From NCBI GenBank assembly GCA_973895155.1, contig OZ316891.1, positions 31,558,001 to 31,622,000 of the forward strand: a stretch of 64,000 bases of DNA, given 5' to 3'. Positions 44,019-56,717 of the stretch are shown here, piece by piece (the first letter of the stretch is position 1; each line of letters begins with the position of its first letter). The DNA comes from Marsupella aquatica. Taxonomy: Eukaryota > Marchantiophyta. Made by a program: the position numbers and the translations under genes. The notes beneath the pieces are model-generated. The model did not search any database. It saw nothing but the letters and a program-made list of their open reading frames with translations, and was not told where the DNA came from.

Positions 44019-47000
44019 TGTGGGATGGCTCAGTGTCAGCTAGTGTAGAGAAACATGACATTCTTTCGTTTAGAAGAGGAAATAGTTAGGGAAAAAGTTT
44101 TAGTGCTATCAGAGTAGCTAGGTTTAGGGCACTTAAGTAAGAAGGGAAGCTTAGTAGAGGTAAGAGGGAATTTTAGTTATGCAAAGTTATCTAGGGGTAA
44201 GCAAGTTACTATAGGAGGGGCAGGAAACTAGTTCCGTCCTTAGTTATAATAGGCGACTAAGTCGGGACCGAAAAATGACCCGACACCGGACATCTTATTT
44301 TTGGCTGATATTTCTCCCATGGGTGCTGGGAGGTCCCTAGGGAACCCTGAAAAAGTATGAAGTCAAGTGGGGTCTTAACCTAGGAGTTATAAGTATTTTG
44401 GCAAAAATCAAAGTTACCAAATAGCGGGTCCCGGGAAAAATAGCTGATGGGTAAATGTAGGGGTTCCAAGTTTGGAAGTGGGTTAAGTATGGTCCCCTCT
44501 ATCCCTAGAAACTTGTGGGACAACTTTGTCACACTTGGTTACTTTTTGGGAGCATCTCAAAGTTGAGAAGAATTTTGGAAGACATAAAGACTTGACCCTC
44601 TTTGCCTAATTTTAGAAAAGTTGTTATAGGGTTTTGTTTATATCTTAGTAAACCCGGACATAGTCCTATGTCCATAGAATCAGTGGAGCTACTCAGAAGT
44701 CCTTTTGGACTTATGTGTGAGTTTTGGAGGGGGGTCCAAAATCGCCCCAAAATGCTGTTTTTCCAAAAAAAAATGTATTTTTTTCTAAGTGTAAACCGCG
44801 TGGGCGGCGATCACGCGGCGAGCACGAGGCAAGGAGGAGCAAGCACGAGGCTGGTGAGGACGTCAAGCACCGGGAGGCTGTCCAAAGGTGCTGCATGATT
44901 ACTTGAGGAATCAATTGAGCACAAGGGCGGCTGAATTGAAGGAAGGGCGGCTGAATTGAAATGGCTGCTGCTGATTGAAGAAGCAAGGGCTGTTGCTGAT
45001 TGAAGAAGCTATGGCTGCTGAGAAGGAAAAGAGCTATGGCTGCAAATTAGGATCGCTGCTGGCTTTGAATTGGGAAGGCTGCTTGCTGCTATGACAGCTG
45101 CACACTAGATTAGAGGTGCTCCTACTAATCAGGCACGAGATGCTCATGAGAATTGGCTGGCTGCTGCCTTGATGCTGCTGAATTGAATGATGCTGCTGCT
45201 AGCTGCGAAATTGCAAAGGTGGGCAGCTACGAAATTGAGAAGAGAGACCTGCTTGACTGAGAAGGAATCAAGCTATGGTTGCTGCTGCTGTGCTTCAAAT
45301 CTGCTGTTGTTGTGCTGTAAATGCGCTGATGTGACTGTGCTGCTAGCTGCGAAATTGACTGTGTTGCTAGCGGCAAAATTGAAGAGGTGGGCTAGCTGCG
45401 AAATTGACTAGGCTGGCTGTGAGCTATGGTGGCTGTGAAATTGAGGGGCTGGCGGCTGATCAGCTGGACTGCTGCACAAGAAAGAATCCAATAGAGAATG
45501 CTGTGGTTTTAGATTGAATTCACGAGAGAGAAATGGCTGCAAACATTGCTGTCCTTACAATTTCTTCATAAGAAACATGAGTATAATGAGAGTGCTCTCC
45601 CCTCATGACACGTGGAATCCCCATAAGGGGCATGTAAGGTAAGTGTAATCGGGCCGCCGCTTACACCCGCTTTACACCAAAAACAGGCCTTGGGAGAATG
45701 GGCATAACTTTGGCTAGAGGTATCCGTTGGGGCCCAAATTTTTTTGTGCTGAGTTAGGGGAAGATAAGGCACCCCCTGGTGAAGGTGGAACCCCAGAAAA
45801 GTAATCACTCAAATATATTTTTAACCGAGGCCACGAGGGAGTCCCGACAACTTGCAAACCAAAGTCGGCATAGGGGAATGAATACCAGATTTAGGGGCTG
45901 ACCTTTCTTGCACCCATACCACTTGAGTTAGGCTCTAGAGAAGGGTACTTACCTTTGGCCAAAGGTGTAAGGCCATCAAGTTAAGAAAAGTAAATATAGG
46001 GGGTAGTTTACTTAGGGTAGTAAAGGGGTTACAAGTAAAATAAGGCCAACTTTGACTAGGCACAACTTGAGACTCACTCACTCTTTTTGCGAGCTTTCAA
46101 GTGGGTTGGTAAGCTGGTGAGGAGGACCATAAGTGGGAGTAGGTTTGGAAGTCAAAGCATACCACTCATGTGTGGCATATTCCAGGGCTTGGAAGGAGGC
46201 AAAATAGCAAGTAGTAGGGTGGGCTATGAACTATAGAGTTGGACTTTGTGTGTTAGGAGGACTTGGGGGAGGTATAGTTGGACCCCAGGTCAAGCTTGGT
46301 GTGATGTGGAAGGAGATAGTATATAAGGAGGAAGTTTTCATTTGTTAGGGACCGGGAGTCTCATCTCTTAAGTGAAATCTCTACCTTGCCAAGGTAGGGC
46401 TAAGCTTGAGAAAGGAGAGGTGGTCCATGCTTAGTGTGGAGAATGTGTAGTGAACTTTTGTTGTAAAGGTGATGCAATAAAAGGAGACTTACCAATCTTC
46501 ATTGTGACCATTAAGTGTGAGTGCATTTGAAGTATATGAGAGCAAGAGAAGAGTCCATGCTATGGTATAATCTTGGTCTAAGCTTGAAGGGGATGTGCTA
46601 GTACAAAACCAAGGCCAAGGAGGCAAGGTTAAGGTATAGCATTACTTTGAGACTTAGAGAGGATTATAGCTTGAGGGTGGAAAGTACTTTGCTTGGTGTG
46701 TGGTGTTAACAAGAAGTAAGAACAAGAGGAAGAGTCCTTAGATAGAGGAGCCTTCTCTAGGGCTCAAAGGGGATGTGTGGACCCAAACCAAGGCCAGGGG
46801 GGCAAGGTTGAGGGGTAACACTACTTTGAGGGTCTTGAGGAGACTTAAGCTTGAAGAGGAAAGTACTTTGGGTTCTTGGGTGTTTGTGTGAGAATCTACT
46901 CTAAGGTGACAGCTTGGAGCGGAGATCCCCCTTGCTGATCCTTGGAGTAGAGGAGAGGGGAAGGGGTGAGTACAAAAGTAGTCAAGGGGACTACCTCTCT

Positions 47001-47162
47001 AGAAGTGGAGAGTTGAAACTACTTATGTATGGAGTGATTGGACATTGTAAGCACACTTCAGAAGTTTTGTCAATCCTTTGTGACCCTGGTATGACATGGA
47101 GCAGGTATTAGGTAGTCTTTTGGGGAGAAAAGCCGCTTAAGCTCCTTGGCAAGTGTTTGACA
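44019..47162 (+). repeat. gypsy 3' LTR
   Basis: 3,144 bp copy of 34712-37855, same ends, same internal frames, followed by the AGCTT target duplication. Confidence 0.95.
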
Positions 47163-47283
47163 AGCTTACATATCTCAGATAATTGTCCCCAAGAACTGGT
47201 TGCTTACTTCCTACTACAATTCTTTCTGATGCTCAAGGCCAAATAGTCACAAAACATACAGAATTACAACATAATCACCTGTT

Positions 47284-48120
47284 TGGAAGTCACACTTGTC
47301 ACCTCACTCCTTTGTTTCATGAACTCCTCTCTCACTTCTTGTGCTGATGGTTCTTCACCTGTCAATTTCTTCTGCAGTCCACATCAACATACATATGAAT
47401 GAAACCAAATGTTGATTGTCAATGAAAATGTAATAATGGTAGCAAGATGATAAGTTTGAGGCTTACTATCAGGCATGTCATTGCCTTACCAATTGTTCTT
47501 TCAATGGAGCATAACTTCCTCTCCCAGCCTGTGACAGGTGTTTCACTTTGCCTCGAGCATTTGACATCAGTTCACTTTTGCTCAATCCAACCTTTGACAT
47601 GAACCCTTTGATTAACCGTGTCCATTGATCCAATTCCAATGATGGGGGTGGTGGCATTCTCCTATTAGAACCATTGTCTATCCACATCCTTTTCAACCTA
47701 TGCCTCTCTTGTTTCAAAATCCTCATTACATAATCTGATATGCAATCTTCAACTGGGCCCTTACCATCATTACCAACATAGTCCCACCGTTCAAGAATGT
47801 CCTTGCAGATAGCAGCCCAATCAACTTTGTTCTGACTCCTAAACTCTGTAATGCTCAAATCTAACCAACGCAATACTTCTCCTCTTAGGTCATAATGCCA
47901 ACGGTTCTTACCATCACATGTGGGAGTTATCCAACCATCGGAATTCACTTCTACTTTACCAAATTTGTTACTGTCTCCTGCCTTGGTACTCCCTAAAGCG
48001 CTACTAGGTGTCCCTCCATGGCCTGGTGTCCCCCCATGGCCTGGGGTCCCTCCACGGCCTGATCTCCCCCCACGGCCTGGATTGCATTGTCCAAACCTCC
48101 CTGGAGTCCTTGCACATTTA
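47284..48120 (-). pseudogene. Outer CACTA TnpA-like gene, Transposase_24-type core
   Basis: The exon includes a Gly/Arg/His-rich repeat (GGTPGHGGTPGHGGTP), then KNRWHYDLRGEVLRWLDLSI, a YVGNDGKG segment, ILKQERHRLKRMW and QWTRLIKGFMSKVGLSKSEL, ending AGRGSYAPLKEQ. This is the layout of the plant Ptta/En/Spm-type protein domain (Transposase_24). A further small exon (47376-47284, LTGEEPSAQEVREEFMKQRS) follows after an intron. The rest of the gene lies across the gypsy insertion at 33-34.7 kb. It is homologous to 52904-53557 in the inner element. Its role in the family is binding subterminal repeats. Confidence 0.7.
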
Positions 48121-48206
48121 TAGGATCCATTAGGTAAGTATGAATCATAAATGCTGCTGCCAAATATACACTGGACTTCAGAGCAATTTTGCAATGACCA
48201 AGTTAC

Positions 48207-48859
48207 CTCTCCCTTGGCGCATAGATGGTTCTGGACCACCTGTCCTATTGCTTTGTCTTGATGAATTAGGGTCGTTTCTCCCGCCTGTGAATGATTGCCT
48301 CCTATCTGAACGTGGATGGCCTTTGTTGTTTTCGTGATTGTCCCAATCAGAGTCTGCATACCAACAGGTACATGCCACACTCATGGACCTATAAGATAAA
48401 CTCTTTGCCCTAGCTACACATCAGATAAGTCCATATTGAGCTAAATCTCTACTACCATCACAAAATCACTAGCACAAGGCACTTACTTGTCCAATCATCC
48501 TCCTCACCTTTCCATTGCCCTTTGTACCCGTCTCTACCATGCTCTGGGTGTTCATATTCATCCCATCCATCTTCTGCTCCATCATAGTCATCATCATAAT
48601 TATCAGGCGTCCCTTGCCAATAACTCTGGCTCCTTCTAGGGTATGGATTATGTGATTTCTCTCTAGCTGCCCACCTACCTGGGACTTGATGAGGGCCCTG
48701 TGCATCTTGCACAGGTGCATTTTTCTGCGAGCCCCCTGCATCTGGGTCTCCATCCATATCCAATCTTTCCTCTTCACCCCACTCTCCAAGCCCCATGTCT
48801 GTCTCCATGTCATCACCCTCTTCCCCCATAGCTTTTGCACAGCACCCACAACCAAACAA
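48207..48859 (-). pseudogene. Outer CACTA TnpA-like gene, N-terminal exons
   Basis: The acidic first exon (MGEEGDDMETDMGLGEWGEE, later YDDDYDGAEDGWDEYEHP) ends at a GTAAGT donor at 48486. The next exon (48353-48207) opens NSDWDNHENNKG and becomes Arg/Gly-rich, ending at a GTAACT donor. The inner element has the equivalent Trp/Gly-rich exons at 53.9-54.9 kb. Placed after TNP2 on the same strand, as in other CACTA elements. Confidence 0.55.
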
Positions 48860-49006
48860 GGAGAATCAGCACACTAAATTCAAAGTATCAATCAATTTCA
48901 TGCATATCCAACTATCCTAAACATCATTCCAGGCAACAATTCCCGTTTTGTGACTCTGTGCAGGTAGTCATCCTCAACCTCATACTTGCCAATCGCCAGC
49001 TGTTGC

Positions 49007-50544
49007 CTATTGCAAATCATCAACCTCATCATATTCCATTTGCCCAGGTTCATCATATGTCTCTCTCAATGTTAAGGGGATGTAGTCAGTCCCTGCCCGA
49101 GTTGGAAGTACAGTCTCATGACTAGGATGCTCGAATGCAGCATGGTCATCCAAACTAAACTCTACTTTACTTCCATCCATCCGCCTGTTCTGTGCTTGGC
49201 TATGGCATACCACCCTCCAGCCATGTGACTCCTCCACATCTGCAAAGAAAGCCTATTCAACTTGGCTAGGGGAAACAAAAGGCTCAGACCATTCTGGTAC
49301 TCTGATGGCCAACAAGAACCCATCATGATCACGCTTCATGGTGGCCCTTGGTCTCTGCCACTCTGATTTCACCCATGATCCCTTCATCAATATCACTGGG
49401 ACACTTGTGTTACCATAATTCAACACCCAAATGTCGGTCAACTCCCCCACGTAACCCATCTTCATCCACCCCCTCTGTTCTTCAGAGGTTCTCTGCTCAA
49501 ACACAGAAATCAAACCACAATCATATGATACACAATGGTCACCCTGCTCATCCCTCACTCGATAATGATTTCCATAAGCTCTCATCCGTTTGTAGGTCAG
49601 AATAGACAATTGTGGTGGCACAGATAGAAGATACAAATCCTTCTCCATATCTGGGTGATGTCTACTATGCTCTCGAATTGTCACCCGAATCCACTGCTCG
49701 AACTCTGGGAAGGGATCCTGCTGCCCAGAGTGTGCAGCTTTTTGCATATCATATTCCCTGCAATATGAGGTACAGGCATAGTTAGGTCTAAACAACACAT
49801 GACAACCTAAGATCACCCTTGGAACAGACAAGAAGCATCACAACAAAGGCAAGTCAATTCAATCACTCACCTCCACCATGGTTGCATAGGCTCTGTGTTT
49901 GCCAGCACATATGAATGAGCCTTGTCTCGAATCGCAACAGGCAGCTGAACAGCACGTCCCACACCTTCAACAACCTCGCCACTCACTCCATCATCTTCAC
50001 CAGATTTACAAACTCTTGTCATAGCTTCACCAGACCCAGCCATGTACTCTGTTAGGAATCTCAACGTCTCATCCTTAATGTACCCCAATGCCATGGAAGC
50101 CTCTGGCCTGTAGTATGTTCTCACATGACCTTTCAACAACTTCATGTATAGCTCCATAGGGTACATCCATCTGGTACTGACTGGTCCATACTGCCCTAGC
50201 TCTTCTACCACATGGATTAGGAGATGAGTCATAACATCAAAGAAAGCAGGGGGAAGTATATCTCCAAGTCACAGAGGACATAAGCAGCATCCTGCTTCAA
50301 CTGCTCCAATCCTTGGGGATCCCACACTTTCACACATATACGGCAAAATACATTGCACAGTCAAAGAATGACATTACGGACTGGTTTCTGCATGAGACCT
50401 CTGAGGCATAGGGGCAGAATGTGTTGCATCAACACATGGTAGTCATGTGTTTTCATACTGCCAAGTTTATTCTTTGTAATATGCTTCTTGAAGGCACCAA
50501 CATAGCCAGAGGGCACTTTCAGACAGCTCAATCTATACAAGAAT
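49007..50544 (-). pseudogene. CACTA TNP2 transposase, C-terminal part
   Basis: From the insertion point: LSCLKVPSGYVGAFKKHITK, MKTHDYHVLMQHILPLCLRG, then FFDVMTHLLIHVVEELGQYG and STRWMYPMELYMKLLKGHVR (the DUF4218 region), an intron at about 49866-49762, and a DUF4216 region (FEQRTSEEQRGWMKMGYVGE). Damage: in-frame TGA at 50361-50363, a lost base in the G run at 50249-50253 (plus strand), and a TAG at 49253-49255 where homologues have Gln (the frame is good on both sides). The 5' part of the same gene is at 60555-62240, beyond the inner CACTA. Confidence 0.9.
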
Positions 50545-50866
50545 CACTAGAAGAATCCGAGGTGAACTGAGACCGCAATATGTGACTCATTTTGGCTCAT
50601 GTGACTTCATTGTGACTCAACGTGACTTGACCCACGCTGTGACCCTTGGAGTTGCAAAAGTTGAGACCAAAAAATGGAAGTCACTATTGATACTGGGCTT
50701 TGCAACTTGCTTGATACCCATTTGTGACTGATCTGTGACTTTATTGTGGAGTCTAGCCTTGTTTCTACGTGACTGCAATATGACTTCAGCGAGTCACATA
50801 GTAAGTCACATACATGACTTACCCGCATTCAACAACGACTAGCGTGTGACCATTTAGTGTCACAGG
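50545..50866 (+). repeat. Inner CACTA left TIR and GTGACT subterminal repeats
   Basis: Starts CACTAGAAGAATCCGAGG. Over the next 300 bp at least ten copies of GTGACT/GTGACC or the reverse AGTCAC appear, in both orientations. This word differs from the outer element's AGTCCTTTATAG, so the two CACTA elements would bind different TnpA proteins. Confidence 0.8.
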
Positions 50867-51398
50867 AGAGACCAATGGAGACCCTGGCCCGCGTCACACA
50901 ACAAAACCATTTGGGACTCTATATACTCATGTTTATAACTAATAAGGTTCACATGCAAGTTATAACCATGACTAATGAACAGAGAGGGACAGTTCATAAG
51001 GAGAGAGAGCACTCCACATTACAATACATAGAAACTGATGTTCTAACTTTAGAAATATAACACATTGAATACAAGAAATGAACATAGCATGAATGACATC
51101 CACATGAAACAAAGCATCATATAAGCAGATCCTACATAAAACATTCATAAGAATTAAACACAATCACAATCTTGCTAAAAAATGAAGATCATTTAAATTC
51201 CAATGGAATAGTTTACAATGTGATCAATGTAATTCAGACAAAACAGGAACTCATAATTGATGACTGCAGGATGAGATAACTGAAAGCACATGCATGATAC
51301 TATGAATCTCCAAGAGGACATGATTCTTGTACTGCTTCTTGACATCTAAAATCTACATGACATGACTCACACTACAAACAAATAATGGCATGACATTG

Positions 51399-52845
51399 TT
51401 ATGGATCCTCTATGAACTTGCTTGGCCATAATACCAAAGAACCTGCAGCATCTCCAAGTGTCTTTTGAGGAGGATCATCATTTGTGTTTGGAATGGGAAG
51501 GACAACTTTAGGTTTCACTAGTAATGTGACTAACACTACTGAATAACTTGGGGGAATCCTCTTGCCATGGAACGTTGTGGAACCAACCTGCACTCTGCCA
51601 AATCCTACTCGTGTTCCACTCTCATCAATAGCTAACAAGCCACTTTGTCCCTCAGCATTAGGTGCTTTCCCCACTTCCACTTTAGATCTTTCTGCCAGCA
51701 CTGTTCTTGGAGGTTTGTATGAAACCTTTGACGTGGCTTTGCTCCCACCAGCAGACTTGCTTCGTGTGCGCATGCTTCCTCTCTTCACAGTAGTGAAGCT
51801 AGGCTCAGTAGGTTCCTCTATTAGGACTGTCACAGTAGCAGGTTCATCACCTGGGAGTGTCATACCAACTAACTCTTTGGTTGGATTTATCTCAACAAGA
51901 GGCACACCTATCATTGAGAATGATACATTCTGCAAATCATTTATCTCTGCAATGGAGTCAAGATCTACATAGCATGAATCTGGCTCAATGGTATCCTTGT
52001 CATGCTTGCTGATATCCTCATTTGCCCCAACATTGATATCATCCACTCCCTTGCCAATGTCATCCTTATCCAAACATGGTTGACTGCCCTCTGTCAAACA
52101 AGTTGCTTGTACAAACTGCAACTTTGTTGCCTCTAAATTACAGCGAGTATTTGCCAGGTTCTCATATTTCTTCTCTGTAGCACCTGTCTTATTCTCTATG
52201 GACACAACAACCACAATATATGTTACTAAAAATAACACATTCAACAAACAATGTCAATTCAAACTATACATTTAATAATCATATCCCACACAGTTGTAAA
52301 GGCCTTACCTTCAAGCCTACATGTCGTTGGCATGCCAGAAGAGTGCATCGACTTTGCCACCTCAAGTGGTGATGGTGGAACTCCTGCAGAATTGGAATCA
52401 ATTTTATCTCTCACCGACACAACAGCTTCCATTAATGTCTTGAAGTTCACATGGAACAAGTCAGTCAATGAATTCAAACGTTCATTGATCTCTGGAAGAC
52501 ATGTTTCGACAGCCTTCAAACGACCACTTATCTCTGTAAGTAAAGATCCACCTCCCTACATGACACATGGGTATAGGTTCAATCACTCCATATGAAATGT
52601 TGGGCAATATATGCACAATCAATGTTATATACAGTGTACACCTGAAATTCAACGCAGGTCATTCAATTACCAATCAGAACTCATATAACTTACATGCTTG
52701 GAGGATTCAGATACACCCTCTTGAGCTCGGGTGTTCACAATTTTGGCCCTCAACTCTTCTTTTGAAGGGCTTTGCCCCAATTGGGGTTTCTGCACATGCA
52801 TGGCAAACACAAGTTATCGATCAATATTCAGGGAATGTACACTAA
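51399..52845 (-). CDS. Inner CACTA TnpA-like gene, C-terminal exons
   Basis: The frame 52247-51399 opens after a GT/AG border and encodes an acidic stretch (NVGANEDISKHDKDTIEPDS), a basic patch (RGSMRTRSKSAGGSKATSKV) and an FHGKRIPPSYSVVLVT segment. Upstream exons are 52519-52300 (helical, INERLNSLTDLFHVNFKTLM) and about 52790-52694 (SPSKEELRAKIVNTRAQEGV). Order and character match the 33-34.7 kb pieces of the outer element. Confidence 0.5.
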
Positions 52846-52903
52846 AAAACAAAGTTTACATGTATGGGTTTACACTAAAAAACAGTACATAGTGTAGCAT
52901 AAA

Positions 52904-53557
52904 TTACATAGCTAGGCCATTCATTCTTACCAAACGTTTAGCTGTCGGTGCAGTGCCGGTCCTTCCTGTCAGATTAGGGTTCTGAACACTCAACCTGGCC
53001 TCGGTCATCTGTGAACTCTTCTTTTTTGAAGCATCTGTTACAAAATAAGCTACTAACCTTGCCCACACTTTATCATCACAACTGGCTGGTGGAGGCATAT
53101 CTGGCTTCTCCCCACCTTCCTTCCAAGCCTTATGCATTCTCCACCTCTCTTGCTTGATGATTTTACCTGCTGTACTCTCTAGGCAACCTATGTCCACGCC
53201 ATCATCACTGCCCACATAATTCCATTTGCCAGCAACATTTTCACATACAGTCTTCCAATCTTTTGGATGCTGTTTTTTAAAATTAATAACACTCACATCT
53301 AACCAACGCAATACTTCAGCTTTCAAATTAGCATGCCATCGGTTCTTGCGAGGACACTCAGCATCCACCCATTGTCTCTCATTCAACTTTACGTTCCCTT
53401 TCTTTGTCACCTCCCCTCGTGCACTGCTCTCGGTAGTACTGGGCGTTGTATTGGCCACCCCTTCATTCACCCTACCTGGGGTTCTGAAGCCACCTGGGAA
53501 AATACAATGCCATTCATGCTTGAGAACTACATACAGCAGAATGGATGACGGCAACAT
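52904..53557 (-). CDS. Inner CACTA TnpA-like gene, Transposase_24-type core exon
   Basis: Encodes KNRWHANLKAEVLRWLDVSV, WNYVGSDDGVDIGCLEST, IIKQERWRMHKAWKEGGEKP and VWARLVAYFVTDASKKKSSQ, followed by a donor after KRL. Homologous along its length to 47478-48120 of the outer element, with clear divergence, which shows that the two CACTA elements are different families and not a recent duplication. No internal stop is seen in this exon. Confidence 0.65.
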   Translation of the reverse strand: MLPSSILLYVVLKHEWHCIFPGGFRTPGRVNEGVANTTPSTTESSARGEVTKKGNVKLNERQWVDAECPRKNRWHANLKAEVLRWLDVSVINFKKQHPKDWKTVCENVAGKWNYVGSDDGVDIGCLESTAGKIIKQERWRMHKAWKEGGEKPDMPPPASCDDKVWARLVAYFVTDASKKKSSQMTEARLSVQNPNLTGRTGTAPTAKRLVRMNGLAM

Positions 53558-53695
53558 TCAATGCTTCACTTCAAGAAGAATTCTTCAAACATACATACCT
53601 GTAGCTCTGCCTGTAGATGCCTGTGCAGGGACTGCACTCTGAAATTGTTGCGACCCTGGACCACCTGTCCAGCCTAGTACAGGGGCCGAATGATG

Positions 53696-54901
53696 TCACT
53701 TTCTAGGTATGTGTGTGCAAACATATGTACTGAAAACTAAGTACAAACTGTAGGAAAACAACTGAACATTCACCGACATACCTGTCCCCCTTCCGTGCTG
53801 CATCTGCATAGGGGCATTAGTGAATACTTGAGTCGATGGTTCGACTGTCCAACCTACACACATACATTTTCTATCATTATACATGTGCAGAATCCCCCCC
53901 CACGTGAATGGACTCCAGATATAATGGGTTCTTCCATTGCTGACAAGATCAGACATTACCTGCCCCTCTTCCAACGTTTGTAGGTACTGTATTTTGATAT
54001 CCTTGCCAATTACCTTCACCACCTTCCCAACCTTGTTCATTCCACGACCCACCACCATCCTCCCAACCTGGTTCAACCCATGTTTGTCCTTGTGGACATT
54101 GGAACTGATCATTACTAGCATTTGCCCAATCAGGTTGGGCAGAATCTGCATGCAATGGTAGGTGGACAAAATTTCATGTTGTCTGAATCCAATACATCCC
54201 AAACAATGTCAAAAATTGATATGCAGTCTGAAATTCAGGAGTGTCATGCCTTCACAAAGAACTGGCATATAGATATATACTCACATCCCCATGGTTGAGG
54301 TGGACGTCCAAACCCACGAGACTGTGGGTTTGGACCTGCTCTGCCTCTACCATGGGCATAACCTAGAGCTTGCCCCCTGCCATAGTATTGGGCACCAGCC
54401 TGGGATCTACCACTACTACCACCTTGCCAACCTTGATCAAAGGTCAGCCCCCCCTGCTGGTATGGTGCATGCACAGGCTTTGAAGGCAAAACAAAACTGG
54501 CAGGACGCTGCATCACATCACCAACTACAATGTCAGGAACTAAGCAAGGTACATATGTGTAGTACTGAACATATGAAACCTCCAAATAAGAGTTTTTAAC
54601 TCAAAACCTTGTTGGGAAAACTACTTACCTGTTTCTTTTGGGGCTGCTCTGCAATGTATTCATCTTCATAACCCCCATCCTCATCCATTTCCTCTGGAAA
54701 ATACTCATCATCTGCATCTTCTTGTCTAGTGTCTGCACCCACCTGTGCAGCATCCATGTCATCTCCACATTCTGCCATTGTAGGTACCACCTTCTTGCTC
54801 AACCTTTCACTCCGACGCACACGCCCAGAGATAGTGTTGGACACCCTTCTTGCATACTCCTTTCGTTTCTTTGAAAATTCTGTGGTTCTGCAACATTCCA
54901 A
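53696..54901 (-). CDS. Inner CACTA TnpA-like gene, N-terminal exons
   Basis: Exon 54901-54630: basic (KKRKEYARRVSNTISGRVRR) then acidic (DEYFPEEMDEDGGYEDEYI). Exon about 54480-54285: Gly/Gln/Arg-rich (FDQGWQGGSSGRSQAGAQYY, GRGRAGPNPQSRGFGRPP). Exon about 54148-53960: Trp/Gly-rich (WEDGGGSWNEQGWEGGEGNW), beginning DSAQPDWANASND like the outer DSDWDNHEN. Splice borders fit GT/AG but the full model is provisional. Confidence 0.45.
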
Positions 54902-55478
54902 TATGAAAATACAATCACAATTTCAGTGCCACATTGAACTATTCATGTCACACAAACTCACTGCAGGATCATATTAGGATCCCCAGGAATCCCGCCATCT
55001 TGCATTGCATCATTCATTTGATCATCAAGCGACTGCGGTGATTCTTGTAGCAAGTGGCGAACCTCCTCTCTTTTTCTGCATCAACAATGTTTTAGTCAGG
55101 CACCAAAACGCATTGACTCTGATTCAAGACTGTACACGTATCTACTGTGATTGCAAAGACACCCTTTGGCCAAATGCTGATGGTCAAGAGAAAACCATCT
55201 GCACTAAGAGCTGAATAGTCAAGCATATGGAAGCCCCCAAATTCCGAAACGACAAGACCCATGGGGGTGAAGAATTTACAAAGCCGGCATGGAAGTAAAA
55301 GATTTCAGACAGACAAGATATCTGAAGGAGAACTCTTTGGGAGAAACAATTACATCCATCGTAAAATACACCAAGATTGAAGAAAGACAAGCTGAATAGG
55401 CAGATTACAGGAATGTAAAAATTCACATCAAAAAAGGAATAATATGCGGCTGGCTATAACAACCAAAATAAGATCTCC

Positions 55479-55720
55479 TGACCTCCAGAAGTCAAGGGAT
55501 TAGCATTTTGGGCCACATTTTCCTTTAGAAATATCTACAGCTTGGTTATACACTACATTAGTGTGCGTACAGCTTTGTAGACAGGTGACCTCCAGAAGTC
55601 AAGGGATTAGCATTTGGGCCACAGTTTCCTTTAGAAATATCTACAGCTTGGTTATACACTACATTAGTGTGCGTACAGCTTGGTTATACACTACATTAGT
55701 GTGCATACAGCTAGACCGGT
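55479..55720 (+). repeat. 107 bp tandem repeat with a partial third copy
   Basis: ACCTCCAGAAGTCAAGGGAT starts at 55481 and 55588; the 3' part (CTTGGTTATACACTACATTA) is then repeated once more. Lies in the cargo part of the inner CACTA. Confidence 0.85.
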
Positions 55721-55869
55721 TTGTCAATCCTATGAATGCTTTGAAGCTTCATGCCTTCCACTACTTCTAGGAGACTCTTGCAACTTCCACCATCCTGTTG
55801 AGCATCGTGTTCGGCAAGGACCGCATTTGTTGTCTGAAATTTTTGCAGAATTGCACAACTAGACCAACC

Positions 55870-56003
55870 TGTGATGGCAAAAGGGCTGTGTGCGCGAAGA
55901 GTGTCTAAGCAGGGCACGTTCTTTTCTTCGTCAACCACAGCACCAGGTGGTCCACCATCATTGTACAACATTCTGGCGGCCCTTGGATCATACAGTTCTG
56001 GGT
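55870..56003 (-). pseudogene. Possible captured exon in inner CACTA
   Basis: Minus-strand segment bounded by ACCCAG at the acceptor and GTTGGT at the donor, encoding LYDPRAARMLYNDGGPPGAV and VDEEKNVPCLDTLRAHSPFA. Reads as folded-protein sequence but I do not recognise the family. Could equally be a chance frame. Confidence 0.3.
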
Positions 56004-56717
56004 ATAGTTATGGTCGCATGCAAAGATCCTGGACCCCTGGCGTTGAAAGAGAGAGTGAGAGAGATCCGATTGCGCCCTTACGGCATTCTTTCATTTCGTT
56101 CCTTCGGTGCCTAATCGATTATCCCACTGCCGCCCACCCATCAACGTGACACCAATAATTTTCTCACATCATTGCTGCACTGATTCACAACACTATGCTA
56201 TAACTACAGAGGGGGAGACGACAGACGGAAGCAATCAAGAGCACCTGGGGGACCGTGGTGTCTCTCTCACCATAGTAACCGAGCTTCCAATCCTGCAGCG
56301 TGTTTGGACAAATATACTAAACAGAGGTAGTCATGTTTTCATTAATTTGGATGAAAAGGCTCTAGAGCAGCAACCAAATAAGATTAACGGAGCGTCTTCA
56401 TTGTAAAGATTCTTTCCGTCCTCCAACATAGCACTCATCTATACGTTAAAGAAGAAAGAACAACGAGAATTTCAGTGAGGTGAAATAGGAGGACAAGGAT
56501 CCATAGGCAAGTTTGCAAAAGGCCTTTGCCACCGTCACACCATCCTTCTTAACTTCACGATAACCAAAACTTTGCTCTGTAACCACATTTTGACCTTGGA
56601 AAAGAGTTACAGATTCACAAAGCAATGAGTGACTGGTACAAGGATGTCACGCACCTACGACACACCTAGACATAATTTTATGAGGGACGGACAATAATTA
56701 CGTTAAGCAGATGTCTT

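Larger units (their letters stand above)
34712..47162 (+). mobile_element. Full-length Ty3/gypsy retrotransposon, 12,451 bp
   Basis: Two 3,144 bp LTRs (34712-37855 and 44019-47162) start TGTGGGATGG and end GTTTGACA at a constant offset of 9,307 bp. The target duplication is AGCTT (34707-34711 and 47163-47167). The primer-binding site follows the 5' LTR by 20 bp, one uninterrupted gag-pol ORF fills the interior, and a purine tract precedes the 3' LTR. The LTRs show no difference in any stretch I compared, including all derived open frames. It is inserted in an intron or exon border of the outer CACTA TnpA-like gene, opposite in strand. Confidence 0.97.

Noticed and set aside
50545-50861. A 317 bp MITE ending at TTTAGTG (50861)
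   Set aside because: The inverted repeat fails beyond CACTA, whereas the end at 60554 matches over a longer stretch and has the AAT duplication and reading-frame support.
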